Of a DNA stretch of 64,000 bases, positions 42,890 through 53,910 are shown in pieces. The notes below the pieces were generated by a model that was given only the letters and a program-made list of their open reading frames with translations, was not told where the DNA came from and ran no database searches. Position numbers and translations under genes: made by a program. This DNA is from Lycium barbarum (taxonomy: Eukaryota; Streptophyta; Magnoliopsida; Solanales; Solanaceae), in NCBI RefSeq assembly GCF_019175385.1, contig NC_083345.1, forward strand, positions 115,616,480-115,680,479, written 5' to 3'. Position 1 is the stretch's first letter. Every line of letters begins with the position of its first letter.

Positions 42890-44400
42890 GTAGATTTTAG
42901 GCCTAATGCTAATCTATTTAGCTTTGTTAAACATCATTTGCAGTGTTATTAATGTCGAATTTGTGAAAAAAATGTAAACTTTATTTAACTAGTTTAGTTG
43001 TCATTTTTTTTTTGGATTGAGATTGTGCTATATATCATGTTCTTTATCAATGTATTTGTGTTAGCTTAGTTATCATTCTTTGTAATATTATTGATGTTGA
43101 ATATGTGCAAAAATGTATACTTTAATTATTTGACTAGTTTTTTTTTTGTTTGTTGGATTGTGCTTTTTGTTAGAATTCCATAAGTTATTAGAATTGTTAT
43201 TGATCATTCCAAATTAGAATTGGTTGAGATTGTGCTTTTCAAAGTTAGAATTGTTAAGTTATAGTATTTCTATAACCTCAATACTAAAATGTAGATTTTA
43301 TTTCTGTAGATTTACTTTTCAATTTTTAGAATTGGTTGGAATTGTGCTTTTCAATGTTAGAATTATTAAGTTATGTTAGAATTATTAAGTTATAATATTT
43401 CTATAACCTCAAAACTAAAATGTAAACTTTATTTGACTAGATTTACTTTTCAATTTTTAGAATTAAAGTTAGAATCCATAAGTTATTAAAGTTAGAATTG
43501 TTATTGAGAATTCAAAGTTAGAATTGGTTGAGATTGTGCTTTTCAAAGTTAGAATTGTTAAGTTATAGATTTCTATAACCTCAATACTAAAATGTAGATT
43601 TTATTTCTCTAGATTTACTTTTCAATTTTTAGAATTGGTTGGAATTGTGCTTTTCAATGTTAGAATTATTAAGTTATGTTAGAATTATTAAGTTATAATA
43701 TTTCTATAACCTCAAAACTAAAATGTAGACTTTATTTGACTAGATTTACTTTTCAATTTTTAGAATTAAAGTTAGAATCCATAAGTTATTAAAGTTAGAA
43801 TTGTTATTGAGAATTCAAAGTTAGAATTGGTTGAGATTGTGCTTTTCAAAGTTAGAATTGTTAAGTTATAGATTTCTATAACCTCAATACTAAAATGTAG
43901 ATTTTATTTCTCTAGATTTACTTTTCAATTTTTAGGATTGGTTGAGATTGTGCTTTTCAAAGTTAGAATTGTTAAGTTATAGATTTCTATAACCTCAATA
44001 CTAAAATGTAGATTTTATTTCTCTACATTTACTTTTCAATTTTTAGAATTGGTTGGAATTGTGGTTTTCAAAGTTAGAATTATTAAGTTATGTTAGAATT
44101 ATTAAGTTATAATATTTCTATAACCTCAAAACTAAAATGTAGACTTTATTTGACTAGATTTAATTTTCAATTTTAGAATTAAAGTTAGAATCCATAAGTT
44201 ATTAAAGTTAGAATTGTTATTGAGAATTCAAAGTTAGAATTGGTTGGGATTGTGCTTTTCAAAATTATATTAAAGTTAGAATTTATAAATTATTAAAGTT
44301 AGAATTGTTATTGAGAATTCAAAGTTAGAAGTGGTTGGGATTGTGTTTTCTTAAGTTATATTTTAAGTTAGAATTCTTAAGTTATAATATATTTCTATAA
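42890..44400. repeat. Tandem repeats inside the CACTA element, period about 302 bp
   Basis: TTTTCAATTTTTAGAATTGG recurs at about 43317 and 43619 with near-identical 302-bp units, then a shortened unit from about 43922 and again about 44034. Each unit contains AAAGTTAGAATTGTTAAGTT and TTTCTATAACCTCAATACTA. This looks like an expanded intron or leader. Confidence 0.85.
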
Positions 44401-44526
44401 CCTCAATAATTTGTGGGTATATTTTTGTAGATGGATCGTATGTGGATGTATAATATGAATAATAGTAATCGTGTGGGTGTACATGATGAATTTGTTTAAG
44501 GTGTTGATGGGTTTATCACACATTCA

Positions 44527-44898
44527 ATGACACTTCACCCTTTTCAAAATGAAGGGGTAATTAGGCGTCCTTGTTCTCATTGCCGGTGTATGAAGTATTT
44601 GAAACCAGAAGCGGTTAGGGTTCATTTATATAGTCGTGGGATTAAGCAGAAATATTATGTTTGGACTGATCATAGAGAGACTGATGGGGTCAATGGTATA
44701 TTTTACAATATGGTTGTCGGTGAAAGTAGTGTGTCGCAGGAATATAGTCATGTCCAATATGATAGAGTTAATGATATGGTTAATGATGCTTTTGGCGTAC
44801 AGTCTGGGTTTGAACCTGAGCAAAATTTTGAGGAACCTCCTAATGAAGAAGCAATGCGCTTCTATCAAGAATTAGAAGAGGCTAGTCGTCCACTTTAG
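44527..44898 (+). pseudogene. CACTA transposase-associated domain (TNP2 N-terminus), truncated
   Basis: A 123-codon frame reads RRPCSHCRCMKYLKPEAVRV then HLYSRGIKQKYYVWTDH and ends REL-type acidic EELEEASRPL. The C-x2-C...L-x2-HL...G....Y..W..H pattern is the Transpos_assoc domain that precedes TNP2 transposase in plant CACTA elements. After the stop at 44896-44898 a short stretch (SVAVRMINIKSDWNV-like, about 44925-44960) still resembles the continuation, but the catalytic domain is missing. Confidence 0.82.
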
Positions 44899-45314
44899 GT
44901 AGGGAGTCAGCATTCTAAGTTGTCTGTTGCAGTTAGAATGATTAACATCAAATCAGATTGGAATGTTGCTGAAGCTGCTCTGGACTCAATGATTAAGCTT
45001 GTAGGGGAACTAGTTAGTCCGGAATTCGACATATCTAAGAGTTACTATGAAGCAAAGAGATTGTGTTAAAACTAGTTAATTGTACTTTTGGTTGGATATT
45101 TAAATATTTCTGAACTTTGAAGGTCTATTTAGATCGTATTTGATGTGTTTAGATAGTGTTTGATGTGTTTTATTATTACTTAGGGTGATTTTATGTGTTG
45201 TAGCTCTTTTAGAATTGATTTGGAGCATTTTAATGCTAGTTTTGAGCTGCTTTTGGTACTGGTTTCTGTGCAGGTGTGGCTGCAGAAAATGCAGGAATTG
45301 AATGCAGGAAATTT

Positions 45315-45780
45315 TCCAGAAAACCGACGCAGTCCGTCAGTTTTCCGGAAATTAATTTTGGAAATTTTCCAGAAAACCGACTCAGTCCGTCGGTTTTCTG
45401 GAAAATAATTCTGAAATTTTATGAAAAAATCGACGCACTGTGTCGGTTTTGTATTTAAAATAAAAAAAATTAAATAAAAAACTGACGTCGTGCGTCGATT
45501 TTTCCATTAAATATATATATATTGTTTTTACATAACATAATAAATCAGAAATTAAAAAAACCGACTCAGTCCGTCGGTTTTTTTTAATTTTTTAAAATTA
45601 TTGTATAAAACCCGACGGACCACGTAACCGACGCAGTCCGTCGGAAAAAACCGACGTGGTTCGTCGGTTTTAAAAAAGCGAGGCTATGTAAACCGACGGA
45701 CCGCAAAGGGTCGGTTTCCCATCGGTTTCATTGAAAAAAACCGACGCAGTCCGTCGGTTTTCGTCGTCGGTTTTTCCTCT
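45315..45780. repeat. CACTA right subterminal repeat array
   Basis: About a dozen copies of CGACGCAGTCCGTCGGTTTT-type units in both orientations (AAAACCGAC.../...GTCGGTTTT), separated by AT spacers. They are probable binding sites for the element's DNA-binding protein. Confidence 0.85.
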
Positions 45781-46638
45781 TTTTTTTAGTAGTGTCGAAG
45801 GCAGCATCGAAAAGAAGATAGTTGCTGATGATAAGCCATTTACTGAGGCAGAGTCACATTTCGTCGATGCGAAGTTCTACTTGAAGAACTACATTGTGAG
45901 AGAAGTAAAAGTCGACGACATCGCAACGACCAAGAGTGATATGGTCGCAACTAAAAGAGCTGATGAGGCTATTGGAAAAGCTAGAGTTGATGCTGAGGTG
46001 CCGCACCCTAGTCCGAATAAAGGGAACATTGTGTCTTTGAAGAAGAAGAAGAAGACAACTCCCGTGCTCTGCTATGTTCCAAAGATGAAGAAAGAGGAAG
46101 GTCAACCATCTGAAACTTAAGGAAATGTGCTAGGGGGGCTAACTCTTCCTATCAGACGAATTGACGCGATAAATTTGTCCTCAAAGCTACTTGGAGACTT
46201 CGTGGCTCAGAATTCGCCACAAAAAATGGCACTCCCTACAAAACTTACAAATGAAGGCTTTGATCCAAATGCTTGCAAGTTATTTGTTAAGGCTGGGTAC
46301 AACCCCAACGAGCCGTCAAAGTTAGGGAAACTTCCATCAGGAGCTAACATGATGCAATCACGTGAAGATTTGGGATACAAACAACCTCCGCCAGTTCGTA
46401 TCTCTATAAGAAGGGCAAGTGCCAACTACATCACTGTGGAAGATGAGTCTGTTGCTTCCAACAAAAGGCCTTCAGTGTTTGATCGTCTTGGAAAGTAGGC
46501 CGCAAAAGCTTATGTGTTTGAGATATTGGGGTCGTTGAAGATAAAGAAGAAGAGCAAGTTCCACAGAAATTATCAGAGCGTGAAAATGCTCGCTTTGCCT
46601 AGGACCCAGAAATATATACAAAGTTTGATTCTTCTAGA

Positions 46639-47664
46639 ATGAGGCGACAAACGAACCTTGTGATTTCATGTGGGCAGGTACTAAAAGCAAAGTTTCACAC
46701 TGTGATGTATACTAAGGAGCGTGGCGAAGATGAGGAAAGTGTAGGCTCTTCATATCATATTACTGCACAAAGTGATCAAGATACCTCATTTCAGATGGAG
46801 GTTGCCAAGAAATTGGAGGACATCTCCCCGTGTTACCACATATCTTTTAATGATCATGATCCTCAAGAGAATGAGGATTCTAGAGATGCTCCTCCAGAAC
46901 TTGAAGAAGGGGTGAAGACCACAGTAGACTCCTTGAAAGAAGTTAATCTTAGTACTGATGAAGACCCAAGGCCCACCTACCTAAGTGTTTTTCTAACAGC
47001 TGATGAAGAAGACACTTACATTGAAATACTCAAAGAGTACAGGGATGTTTTTGCTTGGAGTTATAAAGAGATGCTTGGATTAGATCCCAAAGTAGCAGTC
47101 CATCATCTGGCGGTCAAGAATGGTGCCCGTCCTGTTAAGCAGGCCCAAAGACATTTCAGACCAGATTTGGTTCCTTCAATAGAAAATGAAGTCAATAAAC
47201 TCATTGAAGCTGGTTTTATTCGTGAAGTTAAATATCCTACATGGATTTCGAGTATCGTTCCCGTGAAAAAGAAGACTGGCCAAATTCGAGTTTGTGTTGA
47301 CTTCAGGGATCTTAACAACGCACGCCCTAAAGATGATTTCCCGCTTCCCATCCCAGAATTGATGATTGATGCTACCACTGGTTACGAGGCGATATCTTTC
47401 ATGGATAGTTCATCCGGCTATAACCAAATTCGCATGGCACTAAAAGATGAAGAGCTTACTGCATTTCGTACACCCAAGGGTATTTATTGTTACAAAGTGA
47501 TGCCTTTCGGTTTGAAAAATGCTGGCGCCACATATCAAAGGGATATGCAGAATATCTTTGATGATTTGCTCCACAAAAATGTTGAATTCTATGTGGATGA
47601 CTTGGTGGTAAAATCAAGAAAAAGGAGCGACCACTTGCAAGACCTGAGAATGGTGTTCGAGTGA
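46639..47664 (+). pseudogene. Tat-element reverse transcriptase
   Basis: The frame contains all RT blocks: KPVKQ-like RPVKQAQRHFRPDL, EAGFIREVKYPTWISSIV, VPVKKKTGQIRVCVDFRDLN, FPLPIPELMIDATTGYE, SFMDSSSGYNQIRMA, TAFRTPKGIYCYKVMPFGLK and the catalytic YVDD at 47590-47601. It copies the element RNA into DNA. The N-terminal part is the spacer from protease. It ends in a stop at 47662-47664 just after the YVDD/HLQDLRMVFE block; the next frame overlaps by four bases, showing a frameshift. The RT core itself is well preserved. Confidence 0.92.
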
Positions 47665-48420
47665 CTTTGGAGATATCAACTTCGAATGAATCCATTGAAA
47701 TGTGCCTTTGGAGTTACTTCTGGAAAATTCCTTGTTTCATTGTTCGACATCGAGGAATCAAAATTGATCAAGCCAAAGTTGATGCCATTTTACCCGAGCC
47801 TCCAAATATTCATGAGTTAAAAAGTCTGCAAGGGAAGCTAGCTTACATTAGGAGATTCATTTCGAATTTAGCTAGAAGGTGCCAACCGTTCAGTCGTCTC
47901 ATGAAGAAGGGCGCCCCTTTCAAGTGGGACGAAGCATGTACTAATGCCTTCGAGAATATCAAGTCATATTTAATGAAGCCTCCAGTTCTAGTAGCCCCTG
48001 TACCTGGAAAACCATTGATACTATACATTTTAGCACAAGAAAGGTCGGTTGGAGCGTTGTTGGCCCAAGAGAATAGTGAAGGGAAAGAAAATTCTCTTTA
48101 CTACTTGAGCAGAATGATGACACCAAATGAGCTGAATTACACGCCAATTGAAAAGTTGTGTTTGGCCCTAGTCTTCTCGATTCAAAAGTTGAAGCACTAC
48201 TTTCAAGCTCATAGTGTTCACTTTATTTCCAAGGCAAATCACATTAAGTTTGTGATGTCAAAACCAGTCCTCAGTGATCGACTAGCAAGGTGTTACCTCC
48301 AGTTTCAACAATTTGAGATCACATACATCTCTCAAAAGGCTGTAAAAGGACAGGCATTAGCGGACTTCTTGGCGGATCACCCGATACCTGATGATTGGGA
48401 GCTAACCGATAAACTTCCCG
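47661..48420 (+). pseudogene. Tat-element RT thumb/connection and RNase H
   Basis: Continues from RT with IKIDQAKVDAILPEPPNIHE, LQGKLAYIRRFISNLARRCQ and FKWDEACTNAFENIKSYL, then a degenerate gypsy-type RNase H (ILYILAQERSVGALLAQENS, YYLSRMMTPNELNYTPIEKL, ISQKAVKGQALADFLADHPI). The first acidic residue of the usual active site is not seen where expected, as is common in lineages with a second RNase H. Confidence 0.82.
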
Positions 48421-48449
48421 ACAAAGATACAATGGTTGTTGAAATTCAA

Positions 48450-48880
48450 CCTCCGTGGAAAATGTACTTTGATGGTGCTGCACAATGTGACGGAGCCAGT
48501 GCTGGTGTGGTGTTTGTTACTCCGCAAAGAGAAGTTTTACCATACTCCTTTACTTTGACATAATGTTGCTCCAGCGATGTCGCTGAATATCAAGCACTAA
48601 TACTTGGACTTGAAATGGCAGTCGACATGAAGCAGTTGTAGTTACAAGTATTCGGAGACTCTCAGTTGGTGATCAATCAACTCCTAGGAAGCTATGAAGT
48701 CAGGAAGCCTGAATTACTCCCGTATCATGGTTATGCTTAGAAGTTGATAGGATGGCTTGGTGATATGACTCTTCAGCACGTTCCAAGGAAGGAAAATAAG
48801 AAAGTCGATGCTTTAGCTGCTCTAGCTTCAACGCTAACTCTTCCAGATCAAACACAAGTGACTATTTGCCAAAAATGAGT
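48450..48880 (+). pseudogene. Second (archaeal-type) RNase H of the Tat element
   Basis: Reads MYFDGAAQCDGASAGVVFVT, then past a TAA at 48561 the AEYQALILGLEMAVDM block, VFGDSQLVINQLLGSYEV and KKVDALAALAS. The D...E...D...D acidic set of an RVT_3-type RNase H is present. A dual RNase H is a diagnostic of the Tat lineage (including Ogre). At least four in-frame stops inactivate it. Confidence 0.85.
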
Positions 48881-48899
48881 AGTACCTCCGCCAAATGAG

Positions 48900-50207
48900 G
48901 AGGAAGGCGCGAAAATTGAGCTTGAGCATCTCGTAGCTGTTTCTGAACCTACGAAGGAGGACTGGCGACAACATATCATTGACTACTTAAGTTATGGGAT
49001 ACTGCCAGAAGACACAAGAAGAAGAACTGAAATTTGTCGTCGTGCACCTCGATTCCATTACTACAAGGATACTTTATATAGAAGATCTTTTGAGGGAGTA
49101 CTCTTGCGATGTTTGGGGGAGGATGAAGCAGTCCAAGCTTTGCAAGAAGCACATTCAGGAGTATGTGGATCACATCAATCTGGACCAAAGCTCCACTTTC
49201 ACATAAAAAGGATGGGATATTATTGGCCAACGACGGTGAAAGATTACTTGGACTATGCTCAAAGATGCAAGGTTTGGCAGTTTCACGAGAATTTTATACA
49301 TCAGCCGCCCGAAGCATTACACCCGACCGTAGCATCTTGGCAATTTGACGCTTGGGGGTTAGACATCGTTGGTCCATTGCCAAAATCTTCTGGTGGACAC
49401 TTATACATCTTGGCTGCAACCGATTACTTCTCAAAATGGGCCGAAGTTGTTGCTCTTAAAGAAGTGAATAAGGAGAATGTTGCAAAATTCATCCGGTTAA
49501 ATACCATCTACCGCTTCGGCATTCCTCGTTACATAATAACGGACAATGGCAAGCCATTTGATAACAAATTGATGAACAAGATTTGTGATCTCTTCGGTTT
49601 CAAGCAGCGTAAATCTTCTATGTATCATGCTGCCGCCAACGGTCTAGCTGAGGAGTTCAATAAGACTCTGTGTAACTTGTTGAAAAAGGTTGTCTCCAAG
49701 TCCAAACGAGATTGGCATGAATGAATGGAAGAAGCTTTGTGGGCATATAGGACGACTTACCGCACACCAACACAAGCAACCCCATACTCGCTTGCTTATG
49801 GAGTTGAAGCGGTCCTACCACTTGAGCTCTAAATACCTTCTTTACGACTTGCTATTCAAGAAGGGCTCACCGAAGAGGAAAATACTCGATTGCGTCTTGC
49901 AGAGTTAGAAGCACTTGATGAGAAAAGGCTGGAGGCTTAACAAAATCTTGAATGCTATCAAGCCCGTCTATCTCGTGCCTTCAACAAAAAGGTTCGCTTG
50001 AGTTCCTTCCAAGTGGGAGATCAAGTCCTTGCAGTAAGAAGACCCATTATCATTTCCCATAAGTCTGGGGGCAAATTCACCTCAAAATGGGATGGACCAT
50101 ATGTTATACAAGAAGCTTATTCAAGTGGTGCTTACAAGCTTGTTGATGCGGATGGCCTAAGGATCGGTCCTATCAACGCAAAGTTCTTGAAGAAGTACGA
50201 TCCTTGA
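48900..50207 (+). pseudogene. Tat-element integrase
   Basis: The zinc-binding start (HSGVCGSHQSGPKLHFHIKR, then RCKVWQFH) has Trp where the last Cys of the HHCC set is expected. The core has WGLDIVGPLP, IITDNGKPFDNK and NGLAEEFNKTL, which give the D, D and E of the catalytic triad. Further on are ALWAYRTTYRTPTQATPYSL and a C-terminal SKWDGPYVIQEAYSSGAYKL ending at 50205-50207. There is no chromodomain. The integrase joins element DNA to the chromosome. Frame breaks at about 49104, a stop at 49722-49724, and stops near 49831 and 49938 inactivate it. Confidence 0.9.
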
Positions 50208-50689
50208 AGCAAGATGTCGCTCCTTAAGGCAGGAGCATAAACTGCATGTAACTCCTGGCCCGCAAGAGTATAAACTGTGCACGGCTCCCAAAAAAAAAGA
50301 GTCCGCTAGGTTGAAAATCTCGCAAGAGGCGGCCTAGGCAAAAGTTAGGACACACAAAAAAAAAACTCACTTTTCTGAACTACGGCATGACTTGATCCTC
50401 TTCACCGAGGTACGTAGGCCACTTAGAGTTTTATTCTAGGCTCAATCTCAGAGTTAAAAAAAAATACATCGCTCTATATGTTGTTTGAGTGAAGTATGAT
50501 GGAATGATATCAGCATGATAAGACACATCCAAACCTCTTATTGAAATTTGGACCTTTGCTAAATATCGATGGTCCAATGGGGGCAAATCTCCATGACAAA
50601 TAGTTTCTCCAATGGGATGACTATAATCTCTTAGCAAGTGGTTAGATGAACAAGCTGAAGTCTGCAAATTTGTTGGTTTCAAGTTGAAG

Positions 50690-51185
50690 GCATCAAATTC
50701 GCCAACTCTTCAAGTTGAAGTCCAAAGCCATCGCATCTGCAAGGTGACGTCTTCAAATCTGCCAGTCTTCAAGCTGAAGTTTTGAACCCACCGTCCCTGC
50801 AAGTTGAAGTCTATAGAAGACTTCAAGTTGAAGTTTCAAATCCACCATGTCTACAAGTTGAAGTCTTTAAATATAAGAAGACTTCAAGTTGAAGTTTCAA
50901 ATCCACCATGTCTGCAAGTTGAAGTCTTAAAATCCAGCAAGTCTTCAAGTTGAAGTTTCAAATCCACCATGTCTGCAAGTTGAAGTCTTAAAATCCAGTA
51001 AGTCTTGAAGTTGAAGTTTCAAATCCACTATTTTTTGCAAGTTGAAATCTTAAAAAGTGGGAAGTCCTCAAGTTGAAGTTTAAATCCACCATGTTTGCAA
51101 AGTTGAAGTCTTCAAATCTGTCGAGTCTTTAAGTTGAAGTTTCAAATCCACCATGTAGGAAGTTGAAGTATTCAAAGTTCAACAA
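50690..51185. repeat. Tandem repeat array 1, about 61-bp unit
   Basis: The half-unit CAAGTTGAAGTTTCAAATCC alternates with CAAGTTGAAGTCTTAAAATC, giving a period near 61 bp and about seven to eight copies, more decayed at both ends. It lies between integrase and the expected 3' LTR, where Tat elements often carry minisatellites. Confidence 0.85.
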
Positions 51186-51204
51186 GTATAGTCTTCAAGC
51201 TGGC

Positions 51205-51790
51205 CTTCAGAATTTCCAGTCTTAAGGTGGACAATTTCTATCCCTTTGCACCTTAAGCTGGCTTTTTCGCGAACTCGTCAATAAAAGGAGCTCAAATTGT
51301 CAGTCTCAAAGTGTCGGAGGTAATATTAATCTCTCGCACTCTAAGCTGATTGCTTCTTGGATAAGTCATCAAAAGGACCTTCACTTGTCAGTCTCAGAGT
51401 GTCGAAGGCAATATTATTCTCTCGCACTCTAAGTTGATTGTTTCTTGGATATGTCATCAAAAGGGCCTTTACTTGTCAGTCTTAAGGTGTCGGAAGCAAT
51501 GTTAATCTCTAGCACCCTAAGCCGATTGTTTTGTGAATGTATTATTAAAAGGAGCTCAAATTGTCAGTCTCAAAGTGTCGGAGGTAATATTAATCTCTCG
51601 CACTCTAAGCTGATTGCTTCTTGGATACGTCGTCAAAGGATCTTCACTTGTCAGTCTCAAGGTGTCGGAAGTAATATTATTCTCTCGCACCCTAAGCCGA
51701 TTGCTTCATGAATACATTAACAAAAGGATGTCGCGTGTTAGTCTTAAGATGTCGGAGGTAATATTATTCTCTCGCACCTTAAGCTGATTT
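51205..51790. repeat. Tandem repeat array 2, about 84-89-bp unit
   Basis: TGTCAGTCTCAAAGTGTCGG recurs at about 51298, 51387, 51475 (variant), 51560, 51646 and 51739, each followed by TAATATTAATCTCTCGCACT, CTAAGCTGATTGCTTCTTGG and a CATCAAAAGGACCTTCACTT phrase. Six clear copies and one poor one upstream. Confidence 0.85.
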
Positions 51791-52693
51791 CTGATGAACT
51801 TTATGGGTTGGACCTACACAAAAAAAAAAAAAAAAGGACAACGTTTAACGAAAACCTACAGTGAAGAAACAAGAAGATACTTTGCGGCATGCTCTTTTGT
51901 TCCCGTCGTACAACAAAGAATTTAAATGATGCCAACGTAGTGGAAGCGGAGGCCTATTTATAGATGCCTGATGACGGCAAAAGAAACAATTAGAGTCTGA
52001 CAAGGACTGAACAATTGTATCCTAAATTAATAGGGAGACTAGAGCCGGCGAAAGAAAATAAGGAGGAATCCTTATGGAGTAAAACAAAGAAGAGACATAT
52101 GGGACCCACCTTGTTTACTTCCATTTCCTTTTGAAGAAATAGCATTCCTCACCATCCGCATGGTCAATCCCATCTTGGTCTCCATGGATATTGCATGGGC
52201 CCATCTTGATTACATCCATTTTACTTGGCAGAAGTATATTATGCCATATGTTATTTTGTGGAAAATAATTACTTCAAAGCTGCACTACGGATGGTACGTT
52301 AAAAAAAAAATTCATAATACTTCAAGTCTAGTCATATAAATTTGGGCAAAAAACATATATATACATGGTTAGAGGATATATTTACAAAACATGACGATAT
52401 TTTTCAGTTTACAAAATAGATCAATAAACTTGTTACAAAATCTATATGAATTAGGTAAATTAAAAAGAAGCAAATAAAACACATTAAATAAGGTAAGGAA
52501 ATCGTTTTTACTTATTTTATTTACTTTTCTCTCTCCATTCAAATTTTAGAGATATAGTTCCCTGATTTTCTCCAACTTTTGCTTCCTTATTTCATCCACT
52601 TTCTCTCCCCATTCAAAATTAAGAGATGTTGTTACCTAATTTTCTTCAACTTTTACTCAAAAAGTCCATTATAATCGGTAATTTTTATGTACA

Positions 52694-53105
52694 AAGTTCA
52701 TACACCAAAAAACATATATGTCTAATTTTCGTATGCAATATGTATAATTGTATAGGTTCTTATAATTTTTATATATGAAATATGTATAAAAATTGTATGT
52801 GTATTTTGATTATTATAATGTACATATAAATTGTATAACATCTAATCAAAGTATGTATAAATTTTGAGAAAAATATGTATAATAAACTTGTAATTGATAC
52901 AAACCAGATTCTATACAAAGTTCATACACCAGAAAATAAATATATATTAATTTTTGTATGCAATATGTATAAATGTATGAATTCGTTTAATTTCTATGTA
53001 TGAACTATGTATAAAAGTTGTATGTATATTGTGATTATGGTAAAGTACATATAAATTGTATAAAATCTTATCAAAGTATGTATAGATTATGAGAAAATAT
53101 ATCAA
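52694..53105. repeat. Tandem duplication, about 225-bp unit
   Basis: CAAAGTTCATACACCA starts two units (about 52694 and 52918). Both continue with GTATGCAATATGTATAA, ATGTACATATAAATTGTATA and ATCAAAGTATGTATA phrases. AT-rich and non-coding. Confidence 0.75.
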
Positions 53106-53193
53106 AAATATATGGTTAAAATACTAGATTAGTATCAATTATCTTAGAGATTATATCTCTATATGTAGCTTTATGACAGCAACGCAGTACTCG

Positions 53194-53198
<5 letters not shown>

Positions 53199-53267
<69 letters not shown>
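53199..53267. repeat. (AT)n microsatellite
   Basis: About 34 AT units ending directly at the left inverted-repeat arm. Confidence 0.95.
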
Positions 53268-53269
<2 letters not shown>

Positions 53270-53314
53270 TACTTTACTAGTAATGGAAGTGGGATAGTAA
53301 AACTAATAAATATT
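53267..53314 (+). repeat. Left arm of a 48-bp inverted repeat around the defensin-like gene
   Basis: AAGTACTTTACTAGTAATGG then AAGTGGGATAGTAAAACTAA. It is matched, inverted and almost identical, by 54545-54592. The enclosed 1.2 kb contains the 53911 gene. Confidence 0.85.
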
Positions 53315-53840
53315 TGAGTAAGGTTGTTATAGAAGAGCAACTTTAATAAAATGTGTATTGTTATATCGATGGATGTTGTTGTTATAAGTAAAACGTTGTA
53401 ATAGAGAGATAAAATATAACATAAAAAATTGATTCTAAATAAAACTTGATTATTAAAGTGAAATGTTATTACAACAAAAATGTTATTACAGAAAGTGATT
53501 GTTAGGCGGTCTAACTATATTAGATGACCAGTCAAAATTATGTGAAAAATGTTAAAACTTTCCAAACTTGATTTTGACTGGTCGGTGCTTGAATAAGAAA
53601 AATATTTAACGTAACTCCATAAAAATAATTTTAAGTAACTAGATCAAGATTTCATTATAAACATAAGGAAACCCATTCAAATATTCCTAAAAAAGTCCTA
53701 AGATTGTTATAGAAATTTTAAACAATTTTAAGGAATTAATTAATCTCAATACCTATCTATCCATATTTTTTGATAACGTGTGGACCCATTCCTATTCATA
53801 CAATGAAGACACTGTCCATATAAATACCGATCAAACTCTT

Positions 53841-53849
53841 TATATAAAG
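53841..53849 (+). promoter_or_regulatory. TATA box of the defensin-like gene
   Basis: TATATAAAG, about 62 bp upstream of the start codon, followed by an A-rich leader (AAGAAGAAGAAAA) just before ATG. Position and sequence fit a plant core promoter. Confidence 0.6.
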
Positions 53850-53910
53850 AGAGCATTAGATCTTTTCCCAACATTACAACAATATCTTATTATATAAAAG
53901 AAGAAGAAAA

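Larger units (their letters stand above)
42602..45794 (+). mobile_element. CACTA (En/Spm) transposon, 3,193 bp, truncated coding
   Basis: Starts CACTACTAAAAAACTGCC and ends TTTTTTTTAGTAGTG, with a 3-bp duplication TCG on both sides (42599-42601, 45795-45797). Subterminal repeats of ACCGACGCAGTCCGTCGGTT and variants are few at the left and dense at 45315-45775, as in the TNPA-binding ends of CACTA elements. The interior holds AT-rich tandem repeats (42890-44400) and only the N-terminal transposase-associated domain (44527-44898), so it is non-autonomous. Confidence 0.93.
42025..46498 (+). pseudogene. Tat-element protease region, split by a CACTA element
   Basis: The first frame has the aspartic-protease core (GYALEKRINRILIDDGSGVN with the D-x-G-S type active site, then LMIQGFNQGGQRSIGAI), a stop at 42490-42492, then [13 protein letters not shown] sequence up to the CACTA insertion at 42602. 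The reading resumes at 45798 (EGSIEKKIVADDKPFTEAES) and runs through EGFDPNACKLFVKAGYNPNE. Excising 42602-45794 and one copy of the TCG duplication rejoins the sequence. Retropepsin cleaves the polyprotein; this copy is broken by stops and the insertion. Confidence 0.82.
50208..52300 (+). mobile_element. 3' untranslated region of the Tat element, no 3' LTR seen
   Basis: After integrase come a phrase typical of these elements (CTCCTGGCCCGCAAGAGTAT), then two tandem-repeat arrays. Beyond 51800 a poly-A run is followed by DNA with a TATA-like box on the minus strand (complement of GGCCTATTTATAGATG at about 51951). I looked for sequence matching the 5' LTR (for example GGGATTATATTAGTCC or CTATAAATAGGGG) and found none, so the 3' LTR is deleted, too diverged, or the copy is truncated. 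Confidence 0.6.

Noticed and set aside
50690..51790. CRISPR-like array
   Set aside because: Whole units including the 'spacers' repeat, so these are plain tandem repeats in a retroelement, in a plant genome.
51800..52300. 3' LTR of the Tat element
   Set aside because: No phrase of the 5' LTR recurs, and the TATA-like motif here is on the opposite strand.
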